From: a virus
IMG/VR virus record: IMGVR_UViG_3300012931_000006
Location: 1-47,739 of that record
Length of the DNA: 47,739 nt
Strand: one strand, 5' to 3'
Part shown: in pieces, positions 30,533 to 37,249 of the stretch
Numbering within the stretch: position 1 is the stretch's first letter
Layout of the letters: each line of letters starts with the position of its first letter
The notes under the pieces: model-generated
Database searches by the model: none
Told to the model about the DNA's origin: nothing
The model's input: only the letters and a program-made list of their open reading frames with translations
Translations under genes and position numbers: made by a program

Positions 30533-30855
30533 GCCACCCTCCTCAAGACGTGCAGGGTGTAGCCGACGGCGGCGAGCTCTGCCTCGGTCAGGACGCGACC
30601 CTCTTCGAGACGGCGGGCCAGGACGAGGACGATCGCCGACTCGCCGCTGGCGAGACGGCACCTCTCGCGGGTGACCGGCACCGGCTGGCCAAGGAGAGTC
30701 CCGAGGGCCTGCGCGGTGCCCTCGTGCCCGATGAATGACTCGAGGGTCGCGCCCTCGATGAACTCGCGCGCCTCCCGTGGGGAGATGGGATCGGAGAACG
30801 TGAATGTGCCCGGGTTCGGGCAGATGGGGCTGTTCAATAGGGAAACTCGGGGCAT
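30529..30855 (-). CDS. acrIII-1: AcrIII-1-like ring nuclease (DUF1874), putative type III anti-CRISPR
   Basis: The 108-residue protein matches the DUF1874/STIV-B116 family layout. It has an N-terminal strand with Asn8 (VSLLNSP), FTFSDPISPREAREFI, the conserved IGHEGTAQALGTLLG with His44, Arg residues at 63 and 65, and RRLEEGRVLT with Arg82 and Glu85. In the characterised SIRV1 gp29 enzyme the catalytic residues are His47, Arg85 and Glu88; the spacing here fits. That family degrades cyclic tetra-adenylate, the second messenger of type III CRISPR defence. It is the first gene after PL, with AAGGAGG upstream, so it would be made immediately after infection. A cellular Crn2-like housekeeping role is the alternative. 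Confidence 0.82.
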   Translation of the reverse strand: MPRVSLLNSPICPNPGTFTFSDPISPREAREFIEGATLESFIGHEGTAQALGTLLGQPVPVTRERCRLASGESAIVLVLARRLEEGRVLTEAELAAVGYTLHVLRRVA

Positions 30856-30903
30856 TGGGGGTCCTCCTTGTCGGCTCGGTGACTCAACCGGGCGACAGGG
30901 ACC

Positions 30904-30932
30904 AATATCTGGCACTTGCCAACATCTGTCAA
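30904..30932 (-). promoter_or_regulatory. PL, leftward early promoter
   Basis: On the minus strand TTGACA (30932-30927) and GATATT (30909-30904) are 17 bases apart. The start would fall near 30897, about 40 bases before the acrIII-1-like ATG. Both boxes overlap the two operator half-sites at 30909-30939, so the promoter should be repressible. Confidence 0.6.
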
Positions 30933-31146
30933 GTGCCAGCGATATGCCCGATGTCGATTTGTGGGATGGTGTGCGCGGCTTGTCCGGGCATCCGGATGGA
31001 GCTACCCTGGCACAGTGGACCAAGAGCAGATCGAGGGCGAAGCGATACGGCTCATGAAATGCCTGGATGTGAGTACGCCGGTGTCCCCGCTTGCCGTCGC
31101 GCAAGATGACAGTGGCCCCGGGGGTTTGTTAAGTATCTGGCACTTG
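30906..31146. promoter_or_regulatory. Operators with TATCTGGCACTTG
   Basis: The 13-base word TATCTGGCACTTG occurs at 30906-30918 and 31134-31146. An inverted copy of CTGGCACTTG lies at 30930-30939, forming a 10-base inverted repeat with 30909-30918. One pair covers PL and the other copy overlaps the -35 of PR. This is the pattern of immunity operators bound by one repressor at both promoters. Confidence 0.7.
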
Positions 31147-31212
31147 ACAAATCTTGGCAGCCGACAGTATGTTGCGCAGCGTGAGCGCATCTACCGAAAT
31201 TCATGGGCCTAG
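31015..31212 (+). pseudogene. Possible ImmA/IrrE-like N-terminal remnant
   Basis: A frame opening at GTG 31015 reads QEQIEGEAIRLMKCLDVSTP and later GSRQYVAQRERIYRNSW, and stops before any HExxH motif. The beginning resembles N-terminal parts of ImmA/IrrE metalloproteases that lie beside phage repressors. It overlaps PR and an operator, so if it was once a gene it is now a relic. The resemblance is weak, and chance is a real alternative. Confidence 0.22.
31144..31173 (+). promoter_or_regulatory. PR, rightward early promoter
   Basis: TTGACA (31144-31149) and TATGTT (31168-31173) are separated by 18 bases. Transcription would begin near 31180, right at the GTG at 31181, so the regulator mRNA could be leaderless, as lambda cI mRNA is from PRM. 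An operator word overlaps the -35 box. Confidence 0.6.
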
Positions 31213-31432
31213 CCTTCTTCGCCAGAGGCTAGCGAGTTCTGGCACATCACAGAGGTCGCTCGAAAAGCGGCTCGGAGTATCGGGCGGGATCGTGTCACGG
31301 TGGCTTGCCGGGGAGCGCACGCCCAACCTCGACTCCGCCCTGATGCTCGAAGACATGCTCGGTATCCCGGTGCGGGTCTGGAGCACAGTGGACGAGAGGC
31401 CCGAGCCGTCCCCCACCGGCACGGAGGAGTAG
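31181..31432 (+). CDS. XRE-family HTH regulator (Cro/CI-like)
   Basis: The helix-turn-helix covers LLRQRLASSGTSQRSLEKRL, then GVSGGIVSRWLAGERTP, followed by ALMLEDMLGIPVRVW, the standard XRE pattern. There is no peptidase or oligomerisation domain beyond a short tail, so it is Cro-sized (83 residues from GTG 31181; ATG 31169 or TTG 31154 are upstream alternatives, both inside the promoter). It is the first gene from PR and is followed directly by the BRO gene. It most likely binds the TATCTGGCACTTG operators. Confidence 0.75.
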   Translation: MSASTEIHGPSLLRQRLASSGTSQRSLEKRLGVSGGIVSRWLAGERTPNLDSALMLEDMLGIPVRVWSTVDERPEPSPTGTEE

Positions 31433-32266
31433 ATGAAGATCGTTAAGTTCGATTTCAAGGGCGTCGACGTCCGTGTTGTCGAGGAAGACGGGAGCGAGCC
31501 GATGTGGCTCGCCAAAGACGTGTGCTCCACGCTCGGTTTGGAGAACGTCACCGAAGCGCTTCGTTCGATTGACGCGGACGAAAAACGCCGAATCACGCTG
31601 CTGGAGCCCGACCTGTCTAATCCTGAGTCCGGTGGAATTCCGCGCACTTACGTCACCGTCACCGAGGCTGGCGTCTACACCCTGATCCTCAAGTCCACCA
31701 AGCCTCAGGCCAAAGAGTTCCGGAGATGGGTGACTCATGAGGTCTTGCCGCGCATCCGAGAGCACGGCGCCTACTGGCAGGATGGAGACGAGGCTCGGGT
31801 CCGCGATGTTCTTGATAGGATTCTCTTGCACAAGGATAGCCGGGCACGGTGGGAGTTGCTGTGGCGACAGGAGGTCGTCAAGGCCATCGCTCCACTGTAT
31901 GGTCGGCCAAGGGCAGAGGGCCGATTCCCTCTGTGGATGGCGAGTATCATCCACAAGCTCTACGACGGTTTGTTCGGAGAGGACACGATGGCCGAAGCCC
32001 GCCACCGCAGGGGAGCGCACACGGGCAAGGGCAACTTGCTCACCCAATACCTGACGGATGACGCGAAAGAATATCTTCGCAATCACATCGACGCCGTCCG
32101 CGCTCTTGCTCTGACGTCCAGGGGTCCGGAAGACTTCTGGGACAAGGTCGCAACCGTGTTCGGCAAGTCGATGTTTCAGCCGTCGCTGCTCAACGGGTGC
32201 ACGTCGTGTGGCGCGTCTGCCATGCCTGGGCAGAAGTTCTGCTCGGAGTGTGGGGCGAAGCTTTAG
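31433..32266 (+). CDS. BRO-N domain antirepressor with C-terminal zinc ribbon
   Basis: Residues 1-110 form a BRO-N domain (VDVRVVEEDGSEPMWLAKDV, then LGLENVTEALRSID, TYVTVTEAGVYTLILKSTKP, EFRRWVTHEVLPRIREHGAY). The middle (about 150-245) is helical and basic. The C-terminus is a zinc ribbon, CTSCGASAMPGQKFCSECGA. BRO-N proteins act as antirepressors or DNA-binding regulators in prophages. The ATG at 31433 touches the stop of the HTH gene, so the two are co-expressed from PR. The zinc ribbon is an uncommon addition. Confidence 0.85.
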   Translation: MKIVKFDFKGVDVRVVEEDGSEPMWLAKDVCSTLGLENVTEALRSIDADEKRRITLLEPDLSNPESGGIPRTYVTVTEAGVYTLILKSTKPQAKEFRRWVTHEVLPRIREHGAYWQDGDEARVRDVLDRILLHKDSRARWELLWRQEVVKAIAPLYGRPRAEGRFPLWMASIIHKLYDGLFGEDTMAEARHRRGAHTGKGNLLTQYLTDDAKEYLRNHIDAVRALALTSRGPEDFWDKVATVFGKSMFQPSLLNGCTSCGASAMPGQKFCSECGAKL

Positions 32267-32280
32267 CCACAAAAACCGAA

Positions 32281-32303
32281 GGCCCTGGAAGCGACCCAGG
32301 GCC
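32281..32303. terminator. Strong hairpin after the BRO gene
   Basis: GGCCCTGG (32281-32288) pairs perfectly with CCAGGGCC (32296-32303). On the plus strand no T tract follows, and the ribosome site of the next gene starts shortly after, so it is likely an attenuator or mRNA-stabilising element. On the minus strand it is followed within five bases by a T5 run, so it could also stop antisense transcription toward PR. Confidence 0.45.
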
Positions 32304-32326
32304 CTGAGAAGGAGGAACCAGACACC

Positions 32327-32527
32327 ATGCAACATAACACATCCCAACCGACAAGCAAGGCCCTCTCGTGGGTCGAGCACATCAGTTGTGCGGCCGATAT
32401 TGCTCAGGCCGCACACGACCACGGATATCAGTCCGACTACGAGGCCGGTCGCGCATCTGTCCACGACTCTCCCCCCGACTCCACGATAGGGCCCCGCCCG
32501 GCCGCGTCAAGTGGGGAGTTGCGATGA
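32327..32527 (+). CDS. 66-residue protein (unknown)
   Basis: The ATG at 32327 follows AAGGAGGAACC. The sequence has a helical core (WVEHISCAADIAQAAHDHGY) and a Pro/Ser-rich tail. The stop overlaps the next ATG as ATGA. No family recognised. Confidence 0.55.
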   Translation: MQHNTSQPTSKALSWVEHISCAADIAQAAHDHGYQSDYEAGRASVHDSPPDSTIGPRPAASSGELR

Positions 32528-32709
32528 TTCAAGACCCGATGACCGAGGCAGTGAAGCGATTCCACGCGGAGCACCCGAGCGTAGGGACCACGACCGCATT
32601 CTTGCTCGGCTACACCGCCGCGCTACGAGACATGGCGAAAGCCTCCGACCGGTGCGGCGGGATCAAGGTCATCGAGGTGACGCGGCCGAGCTCCGAGGTG
32701 ACGCCATGA
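32524..32709 (+). CDS. 61-residue helical protein (unknown)
   Basis: It starts in an ATGA overlap at 32524 and ends in one at 32706-32709. Most of it is an amphipathic helix with VGTTTAFLLGYTAALRDMAK, which resembles small phage proteins of unknown role in early regions. Its end, EVTP, comes from the ribosome site of the next gene. Confidence 0.55.
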   Translation: MIQDPMTEAVKRFHAEHPSVGTTTAFLLGYTAALRDMAKASDRCGGIKVIEVTRPSSEVTP

Positions 32710-32888
32710 GCACGACCGTCGTCGTGACCTACCAGGGCCGCGTCGTGGGGCTGCACGAGTCTCACAGCGCGCTACTGACCGCGGTCCGTCGTGGGCGCGT
32801 CCGGTACCAGCCGGGCGCCGAGGTCTGGATGCAGGCAACAAGCAAAATGCTCAGCCGATTTGTCGGCCGAGTTAAGAAGGAGAAGTGA
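32706..32888 (+). CDS. 60-residue basic protein (unknown)
   Basis: A small beta-rich N-terminus (TTVVVTYQGRVVGLHES) and a Lys/Arg-rich end. The ATG overlaps the previous stop. It could bind nucleic acid, but no motif proves that. Confidence 0.5.
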   Translation: MSTTVVVTYQGRVVGLHESHSALLTAVRRGRVRYQPGAEVWMQATSKMLSRFVGRVKKEK

Positions 32889-32891
32889 CCG

Positions 32892-33101
32892 ATGACGCTC
32901 GAACAGGACATCCTCCGCAACCTCCGCATCGCTCCGCACACGGCTCCTCAGCTGGCGGCGTGGCTCGAAGTCGACCGGCACAAGGTGCTGGCAGCGTGCA
33001 AGCGGCTCGTGCGGGACGGCGTGCTCCTAGACTGCCCCAACGCCTACAAACCAGGGGGCGGGCGACGGCCGATCTTGTTCCTGATTAGGGAGGGAGAATG
33101 A
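32892..33101 (+). CDS. Winged-helix DNA-binding protein, 69 aa
   Basis: The pattern EQDILRNLRIAPHTAPQLAA, then WLEVDRHKVLAACKRLVRDG and a Gly-rich wing (YKPGGGRRPILFLI) is a MarR/ArsR-like winged helix reduced to its core. It overlaps the next gene by ATGA. The two adjacent genes encode similar folds and may regulate early expression or bind the origin. Confidence 0.65.
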   Translation: MTLEQDILRNLRIAPHTAPQLAAWLEVDRHKVLAACKRLVRDGVLLDCPNAYKPGGGRRPILFLIREGE

Positions 33102-33325
33102 ACAAAAGCTGGATAGACAGCGGCGTATTGGCCGATCGCGTGCTGCGGCAACTCGACCGCAAGCCGTGGCAGTCAGTTTTCGAGATCGAACGGGTGCTGC
33201 AGGTGGGCGAGCACCGTGTGCGCCAGGCTCTCGCAGGGCTCGGCCGGCGCGTCAAACACAAGCCCGATCCCGTGCACAACAACGGCGGTCGGCCGGCCCA
33301 ACTGTGGGCGAGGAGAGGATCATGA
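33098..33325 (+). CDS. Winged-helix protein, 75 aa
   Basis: ADRVLRQLDRKPWQSVFEIE, then VGEHRVRQALAGLGRRVKHK and NNGGRPAQLWARR give helix-turn-helix and wing in the same order as the 32892 product. It probably arose by duplication of that fold. ATGA overlaps occur at both ends. Confidence 0.65.
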   Translation: MNKSWIDSGVLADRVLRQLDRKPWQSVFEIERVLQVGEHRVRQALAGLGRRVKHKPDPVHNNGGRPAQLWARRGS

Positions 33326-33699
33326 GTAACAGAGGATCGTGGGATTTTGGCGTGATATTCGGCTTCGTCGGCGACGGCGAGTTCCGGGTCGAAGTCAACG
33401 ACGAGTTGCAAAAGACCGTCGAAGCGCTGGCAGAGCGCGCCAAGGCTGGCGCCAAGAAAGTCAGCGGCACCCTGGCGATCCGGCTGAAGATCACCGCCGA
33501 CAAGAATGGCTCCCTCATCGAGTTCGAGCCCGATGTCGAGTCCAAGGTGCCTCGCAAGACGCGCGAGACGACCCCGCTTTTCATCGGCCGCGACGGGCTG
33601 ACCGTCGAGAACCCGCGGCAACAGTCGCTCCCGCTCCGAGAGGTCGGCGGAGCACGCGAAGTCCGAGAAACAGAAGCTTTCACCGCAGTCAAGGAGTAG
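33322..33699 (+). CDS. 125-residue protein upstream of the DUF2303 gene
   Basis: This starts at ATG 33322 (ATGA overlap). A mixed alpha/beta protein with ELQKTVEALAERAKAGAKKV and a Lys/Glu-rich second half. Its gene is paired with the DUF2303 gene three bases downstream, an arrangement common in prophages (compare the yfdP-yfdQ neighbourhood of E. coli). Function unknown. Confidence 0.55.
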   Translation: MSNRGSWDFGVIFGFVGDGEFRVEVNDELQKTVEALAERAKAGAKKVSGTLAIRLKITADKNGSLIEFEPDVESKVPRKTRETTPLFIGRDGLTVENPRQQSLPLREVGGAREVRETEAFTAVKE

Positions 33700-33702
33700 A
33701 GC

Positions 33703-34572
33703 ATGGAGAACATCAGCGATACGCAGGCCATCATCAGCGCCATCGACCAGTCGCCCCGGCTCGTCGTCCAGCAGGTAGGCGATCTGACCTACGGCGTCTA
33801 CCCAGCGAGCTGCAAGACGATCGACATCCAAGCCGAGATCGACAAGCGTATGCCCGCTCCGGCGCGCCATCAGGGGGCCATCGCGGTCGATACGCTCTCC
33901 GCGTTCGTGGCGCTCGTCGGCCGGTACGCGCACAGCGGCAGCGTCATCTACGTGCATGACGACTGCGCTCCCCGAATGGTCGCCGTCATCAACGACCACG
34001 ACCACGAGGGCGCCGGCTGGCGAGACTTCCGCATCACGTACACGCCCGCGCTGTCCCCCGAGTGGGTCGCGTGGAGCAAGCGCGACGGCTCGCAGATGTC
34101 TCAGGCCGACTTTGCTGGGCACCTCGAGGACCGGTGCCTGGACATCATCAGCCCAGTGTCGGTCGGCCCAAAGACCAAGGACGTCATCGAGCAGCTCGGT
34201 GTGCGAGCCGCGACTCCTGCCGAGCTGCAAGGGCTCGCTCGTGGCTTGCATATCAAGATGGATGTGCAGGTCAAGGAGACCCGGTGCCTGTCGTCCGGCG
34301 AGACCCAGATCTTCTACGGCGAGGAGCACAAGGACAGCGACGGCAAGCCGCTCTCGGTGCCCAACGCTTTCGTCATCGCGATCCCGGTCTTCGTCGGCGG
34401 CGTCGGATACTCGCAGGTGGTGCGCCTCCGGTACAAGGCAAGTAGCGGCCGCATCGCGTGGTCCTACTCGATCGTGTCGCCCGATGCCGCACGTCGTGAC
34501 GCGGTGCTCGGGATGGTCGCGGCCCTCCAAGAGACGCTGCCAGGCGTGCTGACTGTTGAGGGGACGCCGTGA
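33703..34572 (+). CDS. DUF2303 (YfdQ-like) protein
   Basis: The 289-residue product has the DUF2303 pattern. It starts with an N-terminal QQVGDLTYGVYPASCKTIDI, then TLSAFVALVGRYAHSGSVIY and MVAVINDHDHEGAGWRDFRI, then PEWVAWSKRDG, DFAGHLEDR, and a beta-rich C-terminal half. The family is common in early regions of temperate phages and has no established activity. It lies between winged-helix genes and the methyltransferase gene. Confidence 0.75.
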   Translation: MENISDTQAIISAIDQSPRLVVQQVGDLTYGVYPASCKTIDIQAEIDKRMPAPARHQGAIAVDTLSAFVALVGRYAHSGSVIYVHDDCAPRMVAVINDHDHEGAGWRDFRITYTPALSPEWVAWSKRDGSQMSQADFAGHLEDRCLDIISPVSVGPKTKDVIEQLGVRAATPAELQGLARGLHIKMDVQVKETRCLSSGETQIFYGEEHKDSDGKPLSVPNAFVIAIPVFVGGVGYSQVVRLRYKASSGRIAWSYSIVSPDAARRDAVLGMVAALQETLPGVLTVEGTP

Positions 34573-34850
34573 GCCCCAAGGAAGACCCTACCGCAAGTGA
34601 GCTACTTTGGGGCATCAGAGCAGACTGCGAGTTCCTTAGCAACGCTGCGTTGTATGGCACAATCCAAGAGGATCCACTGTGGCACGATCTGTCGGCAGCG
34701 CGCAACGTGCTCCGGCGAGCGCGGGCGTTCGTCGAGCTGCGGCTTGCCCGGGCTGCGCTGGCGTCCGCTACGGATCGCGTGTCCCGGGTGCCTTGCGACC
34801 ACTGCCAGCGCTCATGCGACGAGTGCCCCAAGGACGACCGTAGCCCATGA
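34569..34850 (+). CDS. 93-residue Cys-ended protein (unknown)
   Basis: ATGA overlaps at both ends. The body is helical (LLWGIRADCEFLSNAALYG; ARAFVELRLARAALASATD) and the end holds CDHCQRSCDECP, a likely zinc knuckle. It may be an adaptor for the methyltransferase that follows, but that is only context. Confidence 0.5.
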   Translation: MSPKEDPTASELLWGIRADCEFLSNAALYGTIQEDPLWHDLSAARNVLRRARAFVELRLARAALASATDRVSRVPCDHCQRSCDECPKDDRSP

Positions 34851-35716
34851 TCTATCAGGTGTTCACTGGTCGATGGCAGGATCATCTCGCGGACATCCCC
34901 GAGCATGTCGACCATTTGATCACCGATCCTCCGTACTCGGCGCACACCCACAGCAAGTCGAGGGCCGGAGCTCGCAAGACGCCGCTCCACGGCGGCAACG
35001 GGCATGTGGCCCGATGCGCAATCTCGCGCGAGGTCGAATTCGGCTTCGACCCGATTACTCAGGACGGGCGCGAAGCCGTAGGCGATCTGTGCTCGGGCCG
35101 TGTGTGTCGGTGGTCTCTCGTCTTCTGCGACGTCGAGTCGACGGCGCTATGGATCGGTGCGCTCACGTCCGCTGGGCGTACCGACTACTGCCGGACATGC
35201 GCTTGGGTCAAGCTCGGCGCTACCCCTCAGTTCACGGGCGATCGGCCTGGGGTCGGCTTCGAGGCGATCGTCGCCTGCCATCGGGTCGGCCGCAAGCGCT
35301 GGAACGGCGGCGGCAAGGCTGGCGTCTATCACGAGCTCACGTGCATTGAGCGAGGCGGGCAACGGCACGCGAACAACCGTCGATGCCACCCGACGCAGAA
35401 GCCTCTGTCGCTGATGCTCGCCCTCGTGGCCGACTTCACGTCGCCGGGCGACCTGGTGCTCGATCTGTACGCGGGTAGCGGCACGACTGGCGTTGCGTGC
35501 GCGAGGCTCGGACGGCAGTTCATCGGCTTCGAGCAGAAGCCCGAATGGGCCGAGATGGCTCGGGAGCGGATTGCGGCCGAACTCGCCAGCAGCACGCCAG
35601 AGGCCGCGAAAGCTGGGCAAATGCCCATGTTCTCACCCCCAGCCACGTCAAGGCTGGTGGAGAGCGGCGCTGGCGATAATGCCGGCGTCGATGAAAGGAG
35701 GCCGCCACAAGCCTAA
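34847..35716 (+). CDS. DNA (adenine-N6 or cytosine-N4) methyltransferase
   Basis: The 289-residue enzyme has DPPY at 27-30 (catalytic motif IV) and, much later, the SAM-binding motif LDLYAGSGTTG at 206-215. HPTQKP precedes it at 181-186. Motif IV before motif I is the beta-class order. No restriction endonuclease lies beside it, so it is a solitary methylase that probably masks phage DNA or marks origin and regulatory sites. The target sequence cannot be told. The last ~40 residues are an extra Ala/Ser/Pro-rich tail. Confidence 0.85.
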   Translation: MIYQVFTGRWQDHLADIPEHVDHLITDPPYSAHTHSKSRAGARKTPLHGGNGHVARCAISREVEFGFDPITQDGREAVGDLCSGRVCRWSLVFCDVESTALWIGALTSAGRTDYCRTCAWVKLGATPQFTGDRPGVGFEAIVACHRVGRKRWNGGGKAGVYHELTCIERGGQRHANNRRCHPTQKPLSLMLALVADFTSPGDLVLDLYAGSGTTGVACARLGRQFIGFEQKPEWAEMARERIAAELASSTPEAAKAGQMPMFSPPATSRLVESGAGDNAGVDERRPPQA

Positions 35717-35758
35717 CGCACGCTGCCGCCATCCTTGGGAGAGGCATGGGCAGCAGCA

Positions 35759-35849
35759 GGCACCGCGTGGAGCCGTGTGTGTTCGACCACGTTTACGAGC
35801 GTGTGTGGACGCCAGATCTAGCGCTCGGGTTCGACTCCCGAGGGTGCCA
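35759..35849 (+). other. tRNA-like remnant (T-arm plus acceptor)
   Basis: TCGGG, TTCGACT and CCCGA (35825-35841) form a perfect five-pair T-arm with a seven-base loop. GGTGCC after it pairs with GGCACC at 35759-35764, with A as the discriminator. The 91-base length would suit a class II tRNA, but no proper D-arm or anticodon arm can be drawn. It fills the only sizeable gap in the rightward early operon. It could be a decayed tRNA, an old attachment site, or chance. Confidence 0.35.
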
Positions 35850-35871
35850 CCGGTCGACACTGGAGGAATGA

Positions 35872-36693
35872 ATGACAAATCAGATCGTCAAGTTCGAGTT
35901 CAACTCAAAGGGTGTCCGCGGCGATGACGAGCGCAAGATGCTTTGTCTCACCGACATGTGGCGCGCGGACGGGGCAGACCCGAGCCGTGCCCCGGCTCAG
36001 TGGTGTCGAAAGGAGGGAAAGGCGTATCTTCGATTTCTTCGAGCAATACCCGAAGTGACTGGTGGGCACATCGGGATTTACTCGGAGAAAGGCGGGAAAG
36101 ACCATGGTGGCTCGACATGGGCCATCCCGAAGGTTGCGCTCGCCTACGGCATGTACCTGTCGACGGCATTCCAGGATCACTGTCTGAGCATCATCCTCGC
36201 CGTCTACAGCGATGGAGGCTACGTGCTGCCGGGACGAGAGCGCGAGTTCCTGTCTCGGCTCGACACCCTGAGCGCCATCGTGGCCCAGTACGATGCCCAG
36301 AACCTGGCGCTGATCGAACGCATCAGCAAGCTCGACACCCCCAACGGCCTGGTCCGACCCGACCAGGCGAAGATGATCCGATCGGCGATCAACGCCATCT
36401 CGGTCGACGAAAACCAGGACGAGACGTTATCGCTCCTGGTCGCATACCGGCTCGTCGACAATCGCCTTCGTCATCGACTGTCGCCCCCGTTCACGACCGA
36501 TACTGGTGGGAAGTGGGGCAATCTCCCGCTGGCCCGATTCGGGGAGGTGATGTCGGAGCTCGCTCGCATGCACGACGAAGTGCGCGCGAAGGCTCGCAGC
36601 ATCGCTAAGCACGCTGCCAAGAAGGCGGCCACGCGACAAGGCACGATCGACTTCGACTCAGCCAAGCGCCGCCGGCACGAGGCAAAGCCATGA
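35872..36693 (+). CDS. KilA-N domain protein
   Basis: The 273-residue protein begins with the KilA-N pattern: FEFNSKGVRGDDERKMLCLT, then DMWRADGADPSRAPAQWCR, YLRFLRAIPEV, and GGSTWAIPKVALAYGMYLST (the A-x-x-Y motif). The C-terminal half is helical and basic and ends in a Lys/Arg-rich tail. KilA-N proteins are DNA-binding regulators related to antirepressors. With the BRO protein this gives two related regulators in one operon. GGAGG precedes the ATG. Confidence 0.8.
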   Translation: MTNQIVKFEFNSKGVRGDDERKMLCLTDMWRADGADPSRAPAQWCRKEGKAYLRFLRAIPEVTGGHIGIYSEKGGKDHGGSTWAIPKVALAYGMYLSTAFQDHCLSIILAVYSDGGYVLPGREREFLSRLDTLSAIVAQYDAQNLALIERISKLDTPNGLVRPDQAKMIRSAINAISVDENQDETLSLLVAYRLVDNRLRHRLSPPFTTDTGGKWGNLPLARFGEVMSELARMHDEVRAKARSIAKHAAKKAATRQGTIDFDSAKRRRHEAKP

Positions 36694-37070
36694 GTTTCAT
36701 CTACCTCGCATCCCCGTACACACACCCGAAACCTAGCGTGATGGGCGACCGAGCTTGGCTAGCCGGGCGCGCGGCGCGCAATATCGGCGCTGCCGGCATC
36801 CCCGTTTACTCCCCGATCGTGCACTGGCACGACATCGGATCGACGTTTCCTAGAGACTGGGAGTTCTGGGCCGAGCTCGATCTCCCGCTACTCCGAGCCT
36901 CCCGGCTCGTGGTTGTGCTGATGCTCCAGGGTTGGGAGGAATCTCGTGGCGTCCAGGCCGAGATCGCCGAAGCTCGGACACACGGCATCCCGGTTCAAAC
37001 GCTCACATGGGGCGAACTCGGGCGGCTCGCCGCGGTCGATCTGCGGGCGCTCCTGGGGTGCGAGCCATGA
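36690..37070 (+). CDS. DUF1937 protein (deoxyribosyltransferase-like fold)
   Basis: YLASPYTHP, then GIPVYSPIVHWHDIG, DWEFWAELDLPLLRASRLVV and GWEESRGVQAEIAEARTHGI form the complete DUF1937 signature. The fold is related to nucleoside 2-deoxyribosyltransferases and suggests nucleotide binding or metabolism. A role in nucleotide-pool or defence-signal handling is conceivable but not shown. ATGA overlaps occur at both ends. Confidence 0.8.
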   Translation: MSFIYLASPYTHPKPSVMGDRAWLAGRAARNIGAAGIPVYSPIVHWHDIGSTFPRDWEFWAELDLPLLRASRLVVVLMLQGWEESRGVQAEIAEARTHGIPVQTLTWGELGRLAAVDLRALLGCEP

Positions 37071-37249
37071 CCCCCACCTACACCGGCCCGACCGTGCTCT
37101 ACGACGCCGACGGCCACCCGAGGCTCATCCTCGCGTATGGCTCATGGCGTCGACGGACCAAGGACGCTCGTGGCCTACCCGAGCTCGACCCAGTCGAAGA
37201 CCAGGCGGCGGCTTGGCGCGAGGCTCGGGAGATGGAGGCCAAGCCGTGA
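37067..37249 (+). CDS. 60-residue protein (unknown)
   Basis: This starts ATG 37067 (ATGA overlap) and ends in a GTGA overlap with the helicase gene. The sequence TYTGPTVLYDADGHPRLILAY has a short beta-hairpin followed by an acidic helix. No family recognised. Confidence 0.5.
   Translation: MTPTYTGPTVLYDADGHPRLILAYGSWRRRTKDARGLPELDPVEDQAAAWREAREMEAKP

Noticed and set aside
31295-32464. 389-residue leftward open frame
   Set aside because: Antisense to the BRO-N gene and HTH gene, both with clear domains on the other strand.
33085-34530. 481-residue leftward open frame
   Set aside because: Antisense to the DUF2303 and neighbouring genes, which have overlapping start/stop junctions. The frame is open because the DNA is GC-rich.
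35759-35849. Functional class II tRNA gene
   Set aside because: T-arm and acceptor fit, but no D-arm with GG and no five-pair anticodon stem with a seven-base loop can be drawn. Kept only as a tRNA-like remnant.
35690-35927. Small Arg-rich frame beginning MKGGRHKPNARC downstream of the methyltransferase
   Set aside because: It overlaps the tRNA-like stretch and the start of the KilA-N gene in another frame and has no ATGA-type junction.
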